Positions 53,523-62,650 of a DNA stretch of 64,000 nucleotides are shown here, in pieces. Every line of letters starts with the position of its first letter. Position 1 is the stretch's first letter. The position numbers and the translations under genes are program-made. The notes beneath the pieces were generated by a model that had not been told where the DNA came from, did no database searches, and saw only the letters and a list, made by a program, of their open reading frames with translations. The DNA is from Oscillospiraceae bacterium (GTDB lineage: Bacteria; Bacillota; Clostridia; Oscillospirales; UBA644), in NCBI GenBank assembly GCA_902783255.1, contig CACZQB010000055.1, positions 1-64,000 on the forward strand, given 5' to 3'.

Positions 53523-54845
53523 ATGACAAAAAGAATAGTGGGCTGCTGTATTCTTGCGGTGATAATGGCGTTGTTTATATACGTCTGTTTCGCAGGTATC
53601 AGCATAGGCTCGTTTAAAATTCCTCCGAAGCTCGGTCTGTATTCGGACGAGGGCGGTATCCGCAGAGGTCTCGACCTTGACGGAGGCGCATCTATCACAT
53701 TTGAACCCGATATCGACGGAGATTATTCGGGAAATCTTGACAGCGATATCAATGTTGTTGTTGAGGTCATGAGAAAAAGACTTACTAATCTCGGCTATAC
53801 CGAGGGCAACGTATACAGAACAGGCACTCAGGGCATAACGGTTGAAATTCCCGGCATTTCAAGCCCCGAAGATGCGATAGACGTTCTCGGCCAGACAGCA
53901 AACCTCGCATTCATAACGTCAGACGGCGAGGTAGTGCTTACGGGTAAAGATATAGTGAGCGCAACCGCAGGATACGACTCTCAGGAAAACAGATTTGTTG
54001 TTCTGATGAAAATATCGTCAGACGCCGTATCGCGTTTTTCGGAGGCAACAAAAAGAATGTCTCAGGAAACAGGAGATAAAAACTATATCGCGATCATGCT
54101 TGACGATGCTCAGATCGCAAGACCTTATGTTGAAAATCAGATAACTTCGACAGACTGCATCATCACAACAAACACTCAGGATCAGGCAAAGGAATATGCC
54201 GCGGTCATTTCCGCAGGCGCATTGCCGTTTGCGCTTGAAGCGATAGAACAGCGCTCTATAGGCCCGACCCTCGGTGACGGCGCACTTGAATCGAGCCTTA
54301 TCGCCGCTTTGTTCGGACTTATAGCCGTTGTTGTTCTTATGATAATTCTTTACAGACTTCCCGGCGTTGTTTCGGCAGTGGCTCTCGTATTTTACGTATC
54401 GATAGTTTGCCTTATATGCGCGCTTTTCAGGATCAACCTTTCACTTCCCGGCATTGCGGGCATAATTCTTTCAATAGGTATGGCGGTCGATGCAAACGTT
54501 ATAATTTTTGAGCGTATAAAAGAGGAACTTGTGGCAGGCAAGAGCACTTCAGGCGCGGTAAGCTCGGGCTTTGACAAGGCATTGCTCGCGATCATCGACT
54601 CAAACATCACAACCGTGATCGCTGCCGTGGTGCTTATGATATTCGGCAAGGGCACAATACAGGGCTTTGCCGTAACTCTGCTTATCGGCGTGCTTTGCTC
54701 AATGTTCACCGCCGTTATCATCACAAAATATCTTCTTCGTTCTCTCGTTGTTTTCGGCGTCCGCAATCCCGTTCTTTACGGACTTTCAAAGAAAAAGGCC
54801 GAACTCAGACTTGCAGACAGTAAAAACGGAGGTGCAGCAAAATGA
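53523..54845 (+). CDS. secD: Protein translocase subunit SecD
   Basis: The 440-residue membrane protein uses the proton or sodium gradient to aid late steps of Sec export. One N-terminal helix is followed by RRGLDLDGG and a large external domain (about 60-245). Five C-terminal helices carry the RND motif GMAVDANVIIFERIKEEL with the essential Asp. It overlaps secF by 4 bases, so both are made together. This is the split SecD/SecF form, not the fused SecDF of bacilli. Confidence 0.96.
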   Translation: MTKRIVGCCILAVIMALFIYVCFAGISIGSFKIPPKLGLYSDEGGIRRGLDLDGGASITFEPDIDGDYSGNLDSDINVVVEVMRKRLTNLGYTEGNVYRTGTQGITVEIPGISSPEDAIDVLGQTANLAFITSDGEVVLTGKDIVSATAGYDSQENRFVVLMKISSDAVSRFSEATKRMSQETGDKNYIAIMLDDAQIARPYVENQITSTDCIITTNTQDQAKEYAAVISAGALPFALEAIEQRSIGPTLGDGALESSLIAALFGLIAVVVLMIILYRLPGVVSAVALVFYVSIVCLICALFRINLSLPGIAGIILSIGMAVDANVIIFERIKEELVAGKSTSGAVSSGFDKALLAIIDSNITTVIAAVVLMIFGKGTIQGFAVTLLIGVLCSMFTAVIITKYLLRSLVVFGVRNPVLYGLSKKKAELRLADSKNGGAAK

Positions 54846-55834
54846 ATAAGCTTACCATAACATCAAAAGGAAAATTAATCGTTATTGTTGCTGCCGCAAT
54901 AATCGTGCTCGGCATTCTGGGCATGGTAGTTTCCTACATTTTCAAGGATAATCCCGATATAGGCCTCAGATGGGGCATAGATTTTACCGGAGGCACGGTT
55001 TTCAACTTTTCGATAAAACGAGATGTTTCGCAAAACGATCTTGACAAGGTCGAAGAAATCGTCCGCAATGTTACCGGCGAAACGCCGTCCCTTGTTCAGA
55101 AAACGACCGTGACCGCCGTAGATACCGAAATTCTCAACTCGACCGATATCATCATCGTTAAATGCAATACCGATAAAAACGAAGACAGAAGAGCGATCCT
55201 TGCGGAATTAGCGAAAGAATTCTCTCTCCCGTTTTCTTCCGACGGTGAAGACGGCGAAGAAAATGTTGACGCTTCAAAAATCGACTGGCTTCTTTCTTCG
55301 GACAGCGTAGGTCCCGCAGCCGCGTCCGACCTTCTCCGCAGCGCCATTATCGCAACAGTTATCGCCGCAGTGCTTATGCTCGCTTATATTTCGATCAGAT
55401 TTGATCTGTTTTCCGGTATCGCCGCAGTCGTTGCCCTCCTGCACGACGTTTCTATGATGATCATTTGCAATCTCATATTCGGCGTTCAGATCAATCTTCC
55501 GTTTATCGCCGCCGTATTGACGATTCTCGGTTATTCCATCAACGCAACGATCATTATATTCGACCGTATACGCGAAAACAACCGTCTTATGCCTAACGCG
55601 ACAAGTCAGGAAGTTGCAGAAAAGAGTATCAGACAGACTATGCGCCGCTCAATTTTCACATCCGTTACCACTCTTTTCACTATCTTTATTCTTTACATCC
55701 TCAGCGTTCCCTCTATAAGAGAATTTTCCTTCCCGATCATTGTGGGCATCATAGCAGGTTTTTATTCTTCCGTATTTGTCAGCGGAAACGTATGGATTCT
55801 GCTTAAAAATAAATTTTCAAAGAAAAAGAACTGA
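54842..55834 (+). CDS. secF: Protein translocase subunit SecF
   Basis: The 330-residue partner of SecD has GLRWGIDFTGGTVFNFS near residues 40-56, an external loop and five C-terminal helices with SINATIIIFDRIRENNRL. Length and motifs are normal. The ATG overlaps the secD stop (ATGA) with GGAGG upstream. A promoter for the next gene begins right after its stop. Confidence 0.96.
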   Translation: MNKLTITSKGKLIVIVAAAIIVLGILGMVVSYIFKDNPDIGLRWGIDFTGGTVFNFSIKRDVSQNDLDKVEEIVRNVTGETPSLVQKTTVTAVDTEILNSTDIIIVKCNTDKNEDRRAILAELAKEFSLPFSSDGEDGEENVDASKIDWLLSSDSVGPAAASDLLRSAIIATVIAAVLMLAYISIRFDLFSGIAAVVALLHDVSMMIICNLIFGVQINLPFIAAVLTILGYSINATIIIFDRIRENNRLMPNATSQEVAEKSIRQTMRRSIFTSVTTLFTIFILYILSVPSIREFSFPIIVGIIAGFYSSVFVSGNVWILLKNKFSKKKN

Positions 55835-55836
55835 TA

Positions 55837-55865
55837 TTGACAAAATCGTTGCAAAATGATATAAT
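55837..55865 (+). promoter_or_regulatory. Perfect-consensus promoter of the rubrerythrin gene
   Basis: TTGACA (55837-55842), 17 bases, TATAAT (55860-55865). It is placed 2 bases after the secF stop, leaving a leader of about 90 bases. Confidence 0.88.
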
Positions 55866-55959
55866 TAACCCGAACCATATCATTATTGCCGAAAACCGTT
55901 CCGTCAGACCGACGGAGGAAAAAATCAATTTTAAATAATTTTAAACAAGGAGAAAAAAT

Positions 55960-56496
55960 ATGAAATTTGTATGTTCCGTATGCGGATATGTTCACGAAGG
56001 TGACTCCGCACCCGAAAAATGCCCCGTTTGCAAAGCCCCCGCTTCAAAATTCAACGTAGTGGAAGACCGCACACTTGCAGCCGAACACGTTATCGGCGCA
56101 GCAGAAGGCGCATCCGAAGATATAATTGCCGATCTCAGATCAAACTTTATGGGTGAATGCACCGAAGTAGGCATGTATCTTGCTATGGCACGCGCCGCTC
56201 ACCGCGAGGGCTATCCCGAAGTAGGTCTTTATTTCGAAAAAGCTGCATGGGAAGAAGCCGAACACGCTGCCAAATTTGCGGAGCTTTTAGGCGAAGTAGT
56301 ATCTCCGAGCACCAAAAAGAATCTCGAAGTTCGTGTAGAAGCCGAATTCGGTGCGACCGCAGGCAAAACCGACCTTGCAAAACGCGCAAAAGCCGCAGGT
56401 CATGATGCTATTCACGATACCGTTCATGAAATGGCAAGAGACGAAGCAAGACACGGCAAAGCTTTTGAAGGACTTTTGAACAGATATTTTAAGTAA
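55960..56496 (+). CDS. Reverse-type rubrerythrin
   Basis: The 178-residue non-haem iron protein removes hydrogen peroxide in anaerobes. The rubredoxin-like domain comes first (CSVCGY at 5-10 and CPVCKAP at 21-27), followed by the ferritin-like di-iron four-helix domain. The latter has [20 protein letters not shown] and [12 protein letters not shown], which supply the Glu/His ligands. This order is the reverse of classical rubrerythrin and matches the oxygen-inducible revRbr proteins of clostridia. It is monocistronic or followed by the DUF805 gene. Confidence 0.93.
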   Translation: MKFVCSVCGYVHEGDSAPEKCPVCKAPASKFNVVEDRTLAAEHVIGAAEGASEDIIADLRSNFMGECTEVGMYLAMARAAHREGYPEVGLYFEKAAWEEAEHAAKFAELLGEVVSPSTKKNLEVRVEAEFGATAGKTDLAKRAKAAGHDAIHDTVHEMARDEARHGKAFEGLLNRYFK

Positions 56497-56532
56497 TTTG
56501 TGATTTTTAAATTTTAAAGGGAGGAAATGGAA

Positions 56533-57465
56533 ATGATTTGTCCGAATTGCGGCACAGACGCAGGCAGCTCGAAATTCTGCACAAACTGCGGAACTCCGCT
56601 GCAGCAACCGTCTCAGCAGCCACAGCAGACTGCACAGCAACCTGTTCAGCCTCAGCAGCCGCAGCAGACTGTTCAGCAACCTGTTCAGCCGCAGCAGACT
56701 GTTCAGCAACCTGTTCAGCAACCTGCTCAGCCTCAGCAGACTCAGCAATATGTTCCGCCGGTATATGCGCAGCAACCGGCGCAGCAATATCAGCAGCCTC
56801 AATATCAGCAACGCCCCGCATATCAGCAGCCTCAGCAGCAATACAGACCCGCTCAGCCGGCATACCAGAATTATGCTCAGCCTCAGCAGCAGTATTCAGC
56901 GCCTCAAAACGGCGGCTATAATGTAAATCCGTATTCCGCCCAGTATAATACTCAGGCATATACCAATCAGGTTTATTCGGGAGAGGGCGCAGTTGTTGAA
57001 GATTTCAATCTCTTCACCGCTTACGGCAGCATGTTCAAAAAATTCGCAAAGTTCAGCGGCCGCAGCAGAAGAAAAGAATACTGGCTTGCAAACATAATGA
57101 ACGCTATCATTATGATGATCTTCAGCATCGTTTTCAACATTCTTGCAGCGCCTTATGTAGAACCGCTGATGAGGAACCTTTATTACATAGCAGACGGATA
57201 TTCGCTTGATGATATAGTATTTCCCGCGCCCAGCCTCGTTCTTATCATTATGAGCGTAATATATCTTGTTTACAGCCTTATTCTCATTATTCCGTCTCTT
57301 GCGCTGCTTGTCCGCAGATTTCACGATACGGGCAAAAGCGGAGCAGCGATATTCCTTTGGCTTATACCGTTCATTGGCGGACTGATAGTGTTTATTTTCA
57401 CTGTTATGGACAGCACGCCCGGCCCCAATAAATACGGTCCGAACCCGAAAGGCGTATGGAGATAA
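56533..57465 (+). CDS. Zinc-ribbon, Q-rich, DUF805 membrane protein
   Basis: The 310-residue protein has three parts. The first is an N-terminal zinc ribbon (CPNC at 3-6, CTNC at 16-19). The second is a Gln/Pro/Tyr-rich low-complexity stretch of about 130 residues, partly made of exact 30-base tandem repeats. The third is a DUF805 membrane domain from about residue 157 (FSGRSRRKEYW, four predicted helices, HDTGKSG, ending in DSTPGPNKYGPNPKG). I start at ATG 56533 because AAGGGAGG lies 8 bases upstream; the ATG at 56527 is too close. The function of DUF805 proteins is unknown. Confidence 0.87.
   Translation: MICPNCGTDAGSSKFCTNCGTPLQQPSQQPQQTAQQPVQPQQPQQTVQQPVQPQQTVQQPVQQPAQPQQTQQYVPPVYAQQPAQQYQQPQYQQRPAYQQPQQQYRPAQPAYQNYAQPQQQYSAPQNGGYNVNPYSAQYNTQAYTNQVYSGEGAVVEDFNLFTAYGSMFKKFAKFSGRSRRKEYWLANIMNAIIMMIFSIVFNILAAPYVEPLMRNLYYIADGYSLDDIVFPAPSLVLIIMSVIYLVYSLILIIPSLALLVRRFHDTGKSGAAIFLWLIPFIGGLIVFIFTVMDSTPGPNKYGPNPKGVWR
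56661..56719 (+). repeat. 30-base-period tandem repeat in the Q-rich region
   Basis: An exact 29-base unit occurs at 56661-56689 and again at 56691-56719 (period 30 bases, ten codons encoding PQQTVQQPVQ). A degenerate copy lies just before it. In-frame length variation between strains is likely. Confidence 0.85.
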
Positions 57466-57480
57466 AATAAAAAAAACAAA

Positions 57481-57517
57481 AGCGTCGGCAATACATAGTA
57501 TTACCGACGTTTCTTTT
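57481..57517. terminator. Terminator between convergent DUF805 and GH35 genes
   Basis: CGTCGGCAATAC (57483-57494) pairs with GTATTACCGACG (57498-57509) with one mismatch, followed by TTTCTTTTT. It can serve both convergent genes. Confidence 0.75.
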
Positions 57518-57526
57518 TGCGAAAAT

Positions 57527-59608
57527 TTACAAATCTATTGTTTTTACTTCCATTGCCTCAAGAGGGATATCTCTGAAAGATTTATCCTCAAAACAGATAT
57601 CCGTTTTTTGCGGCGAAGAATAAAGGTTCATTAAAAATACCGTTTTTTCGCCGTTTTCGTTTTCGAGAACGGTAGTAAAAATATGCGGATTTGAATGACA
57701 TACGGTCTTTTTTGCTCCAAGCATGGCAAGGATCTCAGAAAGCATATCAACATGTGATAATTGCGACAGTGTAAAATCGAAACCGCAGAAAACGATTTCG
57801 CCTTTTCCCGCTTTTTTGCGTATCGCAACGGGTTTTTCCGCAGTAAGCAGTATTTCTTCGCCGTTTTTCGGAACGACGGCATATTTTATATTGATCTGAT
57901 GAATACGCGTTTTCAAAAAAGGCGCTGAGGCGGGAGACGCTGTGCTGAACTTTTCTGTTTTTATGTCCGCAAAGTCTTTAAGCACGGTGCAGGGGGAATA
58001 TGAGTCGTCAAGAGTCGGGAAGGTTTTGAAAACGATAAGTTTTCCTCCTGCTTCAACGAACGAAACGACGTTTCTCTGCGCTTTTTCGCAAAGAGCGTCA
58101 GCTCCGCACAGAATAAGCGGCATATCCGTATCAGGTGCGCATGATGCGATATCAAAAAGCCCGGGAGAATAAGACGACGCCAGAAGAGCGTATAAAACGC
58201 CTTTTTTCATAAAGCTTTTTGCCTGCGCCTGCGAGTTTTCGCTTTCATAACCGTATTGTGACGATCTGAAAAGCTCGCCGTCGTAACCCACACGGACAGA
58301 AATATTTCTTTCGGCAGACTGTAAACTTCTGTGTTTCTCAAGAAAAGCGCCGAATTTTTTAGCCGCGGTATATGTTTCGTTCAGCGTTCCGTCTGCGCGG
58401 ATAAATGCGTTGAAATCGTAAATATCGGAAGATCCGCCCGTGTTTTTATAATTCGGTCCGCCTGTGAAAATATAATAATTCAGCCCCTTCATTCCCATGG
58501 CGGCGTTTACGAAAAAGCATGCGAGAAGGTCGTTTGAAAGCATAGGAGGAAAATCCGAAGGTGACCCGCCGGGAAGTTCAAGAACGGTTTGCGGCATTGA
58601 AAGAGAAAGAAGCTGATCGTAAGAGCAAAGCATATCAACGGCGTATTGCGGCGTAGGATTGTTCTGCTCGAAATTCAGACCGAGATTGTAATAGTGGTCG
58701 CAGCCGAGCATCAGTCCGCCGTATTTTTCAAAACGGGGCAGGATCTTTTCAAAATAGCTCGTCATATTAAGGTTGCCGGCGTTGTGGCAAAACTTAACGT
58801 CTATCCCTTCGTTTCTGAGACATTCCGCTGTTTTTTCAAGGTATTCGCCGCACATGTCGAGGTAAAAATCAAACATATCCTTCGAGCACCTGCATGCGTA
58901 TTCGTCCTTTGAATTTTTTTCAAGCGGCAGCGCATCGGCAAAAGAGCTCCATGATGTATTGTATGCCGAGTTTACGTTTTCAACTGTATTGTAACGCTCG
59001 CGCAGATATTTTGCGTATCTGCCGTTTTCATCGCCGAAGCCCCACGTCTGCGGATTGTAATCTAACGTTCCCGCCCATATCTGGGTGCCCGTAAGCTCAT
59101 TGTCAAGCTGACACATGCATACGGGTCCTCCCTGTGATGAAAGATAGGGTTTTACGACTTTTGCGAACGCTTTAAGGTATTTTTCGGCTTTTTCAAAAAA
59201 GTGCGGATGCATATACGACGCCGAATCAAGCTTTTCGCCGTTTTGACGGCAAGCAAGTATCTCAGGGTATTTCTCGTTTATCCACGTCGGAACGCCGCCG
59301 CCTATAAGCTCGGAATAACAATACGGTCCGGGGCGGACTGTCACAGGCAGATCGAGCTTTTTGCATACTTCCAGAAAAGCCGCAAGATCACGTTCCGGTC
59401 TGTCTCCGAAAACTATCTCTCCTTCCGTTTCCTCATGAATGCACCACGGAACATATGTTGAAATACAGTTTCCGCCCGCTTCCTTAAAAAGGCGCATACG
59501 CCGTTCAAAATCGTCGGACGGGACTCTGAAATAATGAAATTCGCCCGAGACAAGATATTTTTCTTTTCCGTCGATATAATACCGGCGGTTTTTTATTTCA
59601 ATTTTCAT
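57527..59608 (-). CDS. GH35 beta-galactosidase
   Basis: The 693-residue glycoside hydrolase is cytoplasmic, with no signal peptide. The N-terminal barrel has SGEFHYFRVP, TYVPWCIHEE and VRPGPYCYSE, diagnostic of family 35. The probable acid/base is Glu171 in QLDNELTG (usual form QxENEYG) and the probable nucleophile Glu344 in TVLELPGG. A middle domain around 500-570 resembles the amidotransferase-like trimerisation domain, and the C-terminus is beta-rich. The start at 59608 has GGAGGAG 9 bases upstream; an upstream ATG lies inside the DUF3810 gene. It likely removes terminal beta-galactose from oligosaccharides. Confidence 0.9.
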   Translation of the reverse strand: MKIEIKNRRYYIDGKEKYLVSGEFHYFRVPSDDFERRMRLFKEAGGNCISTYVPWCIHEETEGEIVFGDRPERDLAAFLEVCKKLDLPVTVRPGPYCYSELIGGGVPTWINEKYPEILACRQNGEKLDSASYMHPHFFEKAEKYLKAFAKVVKPYLSSQGGPVCMCQLDNELTGTQIWAGTLDYNPQTWGFGDENGRYAKYLRERYNTVENVNSAYNTSWSSFADALPLEKNSKDEYACRCSKDMFDFYLDMCGEYLEKTAECLRNEGIDVKFCHNAGNLNMTSYFEKILPRFEKYGGLMLGCDHYYNLGLNFEQNNPTPQYAVDMLCSYDQLLSLSMPQTVLELPGGSPSDFPPMLSNDLLACFFVNAAMGMKGLNYYIFTGGPNYKNTGGSSDIYDFNAFIRADGTLNETYTAAKKFGAFLEKHRSLQSAERNISVRVGYDGELFRSSQYGYESENSQAQAKSFMKKGVLYALLASSYSPGLFDIASCAPDTDMPLILCGADALCEKAQRNVVSFVEAGGKLIVFKTFPTLDDSYSPCTVLKDFADIKTEKFSTASPASAPFLKTRIHQINIKYAVVPKNGEEILLTAEKPVAIRKKAGKGEIVFCGFDFTLSQLSHVDMLSEILAMLGAKKTVCHSNPHIFTTVLENENGEKTVFLMNLYSSPQKTDICFEDKSFRDIPLEAMEVKTIDL

Positions 59609-60716
59609 CTGTTTTCTCCTCCGAAAAACCGGTTTCGTTGTTCTGATTTTTGTGTCTGTATTCTGCAAGCAGAAGATCTACCATTTTGCCGTAGCTTTTT
59701 ACTCCGTCGGACTGTGTGTTGGCTTTGAGATAAATATCGTTTACCGTATCGGAAATATCGGCAATAACGCCGTTGTATTTTTTCCAGTAATCGTTTTTAT
59801 CCGAAATATCCTTTTTTACCGCGTCGTCAAGTTTTGCCGAAAGATCTCTGTAAGTATCGGGAGATTCGGCGTAAAGAGCGGACGACGTGTGTGCAAGGGC
59901 AAGCATTAGTCCGGAATAAACAAACTCCGGGTCACCGCTGCAAACGCAGGTAAGATACGCTATATAGTTTGCCTCGTCTTCTCTCATATGTCCTCTTACG
60001 TGCGCAAGTTCGTGGCACATCGTGGCAGGCAAAGAAACCGGCGGCGCGGCGTCGTTGACATTTGCCTCATAAGTAAACGGAAAGAAAAATCCGGTGATCT
60101 GAGTAAAAGACATCCATCCGAAAAAGTTTACTGCTTTCGGCGGACCGTAGTCGCCCGATAAAGACGGATATTTTTCGGCGAGAGCTTCAACAAATTCTTC
60201 CGCAAGCAAAGCGTTTTCTTTAAAAGAACGGTATTTCCCTCCGAATTCCGCTCTTGCGGCGTTCGTTCTCGTTACGAGATCCTCATAAAGAGCGGCAAGT
60301 ACGGAAACGGACGATTTTTCGATCGTTATTCCCTCTTCTTCGGCAAAAGACTTTCTGTGATAGTTTATTCCGCAGGTAACGCAGAAAAGAAAGAAGATTA
60401 TCGAAAAAAGACAGATAAGATTTACCGCGAAAGAGAAAAGTTTTTTCAGCTTTTCGGGACGGAAAATGATCGAAAGGATAGTAACAACAGTATAAAAAAC
60501 TATAACGGCGGCAAAAACAACGATTATTATCTGCGCTATCGAAATATCGGTCATCGAAAAAAGATAATTCAGCGCGCCGGACATAAACGGGTATACCGTT
60601 TCAGTGTATATGTCGCGAAACGTTTCGATTCGCGACGCCGCTCCCAGAATGATAAGCCCGAGCGGAAAAAGAACAATGACCCAGAGCCGCTTTATGCCGA
60701 GTGATTTATCTTTCAT
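59598..60716 (-). CDS. DUF3810 membrane protein with HExxH metallopeptidase motif
   Basis: The 372-residue protein has three N-terminal membrane helices within about residues 12-115. A soluble domain follows with HELAH at 235-239 and MREDEANYIAY, in which Glu248 is a plausible third zinc ligand. This is a gluzincin-like arrangement. Family DUF3810 is predicted to contain zinc peptidases, but substrates are unknown. The ATG at 60716 overlaps the end of the SDR gene by 11 bases, and its own end overlaps the GH35 start by 11 bases. Confidence 0.82.
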   Translation of the reverse strand: MKDKSLGIKRLWVIVLFPLGLIILGAASRIETFRDIYTETVYPFMSGALNYLFSMTDISIAQIIIVVFAAVIVFYTVVTILSIIFRPEKLKKLFSFAVNLICLFSIIFFLFCVTCGINYHRKSFAEEEGITIEKSSVSVLAALYEDLVTRTNAARAEFGGKYRSFKENALLAEEFVEALAEKYPSLSGDYGPPKAVNFFGWMSFTQITGFFFPFTYEANVNDAAPPVSLPATMCHELAHVRGHMREDEANYIAYLTCVCSGDPEFVYSGLMLALAHTSSALYAESPDTYRDLSAKLDDAVKKDISDKNDYWKKYNGVIADISDTVNDIYLKANTQSDGVKSYGKMVDLLLAEYRHKNQNNETGFSEEKTDEN

Positions 60717-61470
60717 CGCCGCCGAGCTTCTTTCTTTGAGTATTGTATGCAAAATACATCTGCATATTCTCCGGCGCCAATTTTGCAAGAGTCCTTCCCG
60801 CCTTCATTACAAAACCGGGAACGATAACTTTTTTTCTTTCAAGCATTTTATTTACGGCATATTTGGCAACATATTCCGAAGACAGGGCGGGAATGCTGAA
60901 TTTAACGTTCGCAACACTGTCAAATTCTGTCGCAACCGGACCGGGGCAGAGCGCTGATACGCATACGTGCGAGCCCTCTTTTTTCAGCTCGTAAGATACT
61001 GCTCTTGTGAGCCTGTATACATATGCTTTCGAAGCGTAATACGATGCAAAAAGAGGTCCGGGCAGAAACGCCGCAGACGACGCAACGTTGAGAATATAGC
61101 CGTAATCACGCTTTTTCATGTCGCGCAAAAACAGCTTCATAAGAATATGAAGAGCGGTTATATTCGTTGCGATCATTTCCGTTTCGCGTTCCGTATCCGT
61201 ATCGCAGAATCTGCCGAAAACTCCGAATCCGGCATTGTTTATAAGAATTTCCACTTGTTTGTCTTTCACTTTTTCATAAAGCGAATAAACGTTTTCCTTT
61301 TTTGAAAGGTCGCATGTTATTATTTCAACGGGAACCGAAAGCTCTTTTTTCAGTTCCTCCATCGGTTCAAGGCGGCGGGCAACAAGAATAAGCGGTATGC
61401 CTTTTTTGGCAAGTTCTCTTGCTATATCCCTGCCTATGCCGGAACTTGCGCCGGTAATAAGAGCAGCCAT
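60706..61470 (-). CDS. SDR-family oxidoreductase, DltE-like
   Basis: The 254-residue short-chain dehydrogenase has TGASSGIGRDIA near residues 6-17, NNAGFG, the NVASSAAF serine and YYASKAYV (Tyr/Lys). The arginine pair in VARR suggests NADP(H). C-terminal residues after about 200 form a substrate-binding extension (VPGFVMKAGRTLAKLAPENMQ) common in the DltE/YqjQ group. The substrate is unknown. It lies between AlaX and DUF3810 genes in a tightly packed minus-strand operon. Confidence 0.85.
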   Translation of the reverse strand: MAALITGASSGIGRDIARELAKKGIPLILVARRLEPMEELKKELSVPVEIITCDLSKKENVYSLYEKVKDKQVEILINNAGFGVFGRFCDTDTERETEMIATNITALHILMKLFLRDMKKRDYGYILNVASSAAFLPGPLFASYYASKAYVYRLTRAVSYELKKEGSHVCVSALCPGPVATEFDSVANVKFSIPALSSEYVAKYAVNKMLERKKVIVPGFVMKAGRTLAKLAPENMQMYFAYNTQRKKLGGDER

Positions 61471-61498
61471 ATTGTCCTCCTCAGTGTTTGTGTGATTT

Positions 61499-62650
61499 TT
61501 ATGTGTTTGTGTGTATGAAATCCGCGATCTCTGCCGCGTTGCCGTGCAGCGTTCCCTGACAAAGCTCGGCTTTTCCGCCGCCTCTGCCTGAAAATGCGCC
61601 GCAAAGGGTTTTGTTGAGTATTCTTGAATCGGTTTTCACAGAGGATATCGCGTATCTCGTGATCCCGTCTTTATCCTGAGATAAAGCAACCGCCGCGCAG
61701 CATTTTTTTGACGCGGCAACGGCAATAAGACGAAGCGCGTCGTTATCTGCGCCGTTTTCGCAAAAAACCGAAACGCCGTCAGTTTCCTTAATGCTTTCTG
61801 CGGTTTTTTCAGCGTATTTTTTCCATAATACGGAGTTTTCGTATCTTTTCTGAGAAAGCTCTTCAAGAAGTTTTTCCACACCGTTTGCGGCTTCCGAAGT
61901 TTTTTTTGAAAGCATTACACCGATGTGGTATAATTCGCTGTTTTTTGCCGAATAATCTTCAAGGGCGCGTTTTCCGGAAAGGATAAAAAGCCTGACGCCG
62001 CCTTTGTAATTCATATGTTCAACTACCTTGAGAAGCCCTATCTCCCCGGTATTTTCAACATGCGTGCCGCAGCAGGCGCAGATATCGACCGAAGGAATCT
62101 CCACAATGCGTATATCGCCCGAAAGCTCTTTTTTTGAACGATAGTCGATGCGTAAAAGCTCTTCTGTCGACGGAAAATAAGTTTTTATGTGTATATTCGA
62201 AAAAATAATATCGTTCGTTCTTTTTTCCGCTTCAATTATCTGCTCATCCGTCATCGGTCCGTCAAAATCGACCGTAACAAACTCGCTGCCCATGTGAAAG
62301 CCCACATTGTTGTATCCGAGCATTTTATGGACCGTTCCCGAGAGAATATGCTCTCCCGAATGGTTCTGCATAAACGAAAACCGTCTGTCAAAATCTATTT
62401 TACCCGAAATTTCAGAGCCGTTTTCGAATCTGTCTGCGGTCTCATGATAAATAAGTCCGTCTTTTTCGAAAACGTCCGTAACGTCTTTTCCGTCAAGCGT
62501 TCCTTTGTCGCAGTCCTGCCCGCCGCCTGTCGGAAAAAACGCCGTTTTGTCAAGAACGGTCAGAAACCGTCCGTTTTTTTCTTCGCAAAACAATACTTTT
62601 GCATTGAATTCCGAGATATACGGGCTTTCGTAATAAAGCTTTTCGGTCAT
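61499..62650 (-). CDS. Alanyl-tRNA editing protein, AlaX-L type with DHHA1 domain
   Basis: The 383-residue free-standing editing protein probably hydrolyses Ser-tRNA(Ala) made by mistake. The zinc site is HSGEH (His97, His101) with CACCGTHV at 191-198 (usual form CGGTH). The AlaRS-like second additional domain spans about 1-240. A helical linker is followed by a C-terminal DHHA1 domain ending FSGRGGGKAELCQG. Its start overlaps the GH31 stop by 4 bases (ATGA), although the two functions are unrelated. Confidence 0.92.
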   Translation of the reverse strand: MTEKLYYESPYISEFNAKVLFCEEKNGRFLTVLDKTAFFPTGGGQDCDKGTLDGKDVTDVFEKDGLIYHETADRFENGSEISGKIDFDRRFSFMQNHSGEHILSGTVHKMLGYNNVGFHMGSEFVTVDFDGPMTDEQIIEAEKRTNDIIFSNIHIKTYFPSTEELLRIDYRSKKELSGDIRIVEIPSVDICACCGTHVENTGEIGLLKVVEHMNYKGGVRLFILSGKRALEDYSAKNSELYHIGVMLSKKTSEAANGVEKLLEELSQKRYENSVLWKKYAEKTAESIKETDGVSVFCENGADNDALRLIAVAASKKCCAAVALSQDKDGITRYAISSVKTDSRILNKTLCGAFSGRGGGKAELCQGTLHGNAAEIADFIHTNT

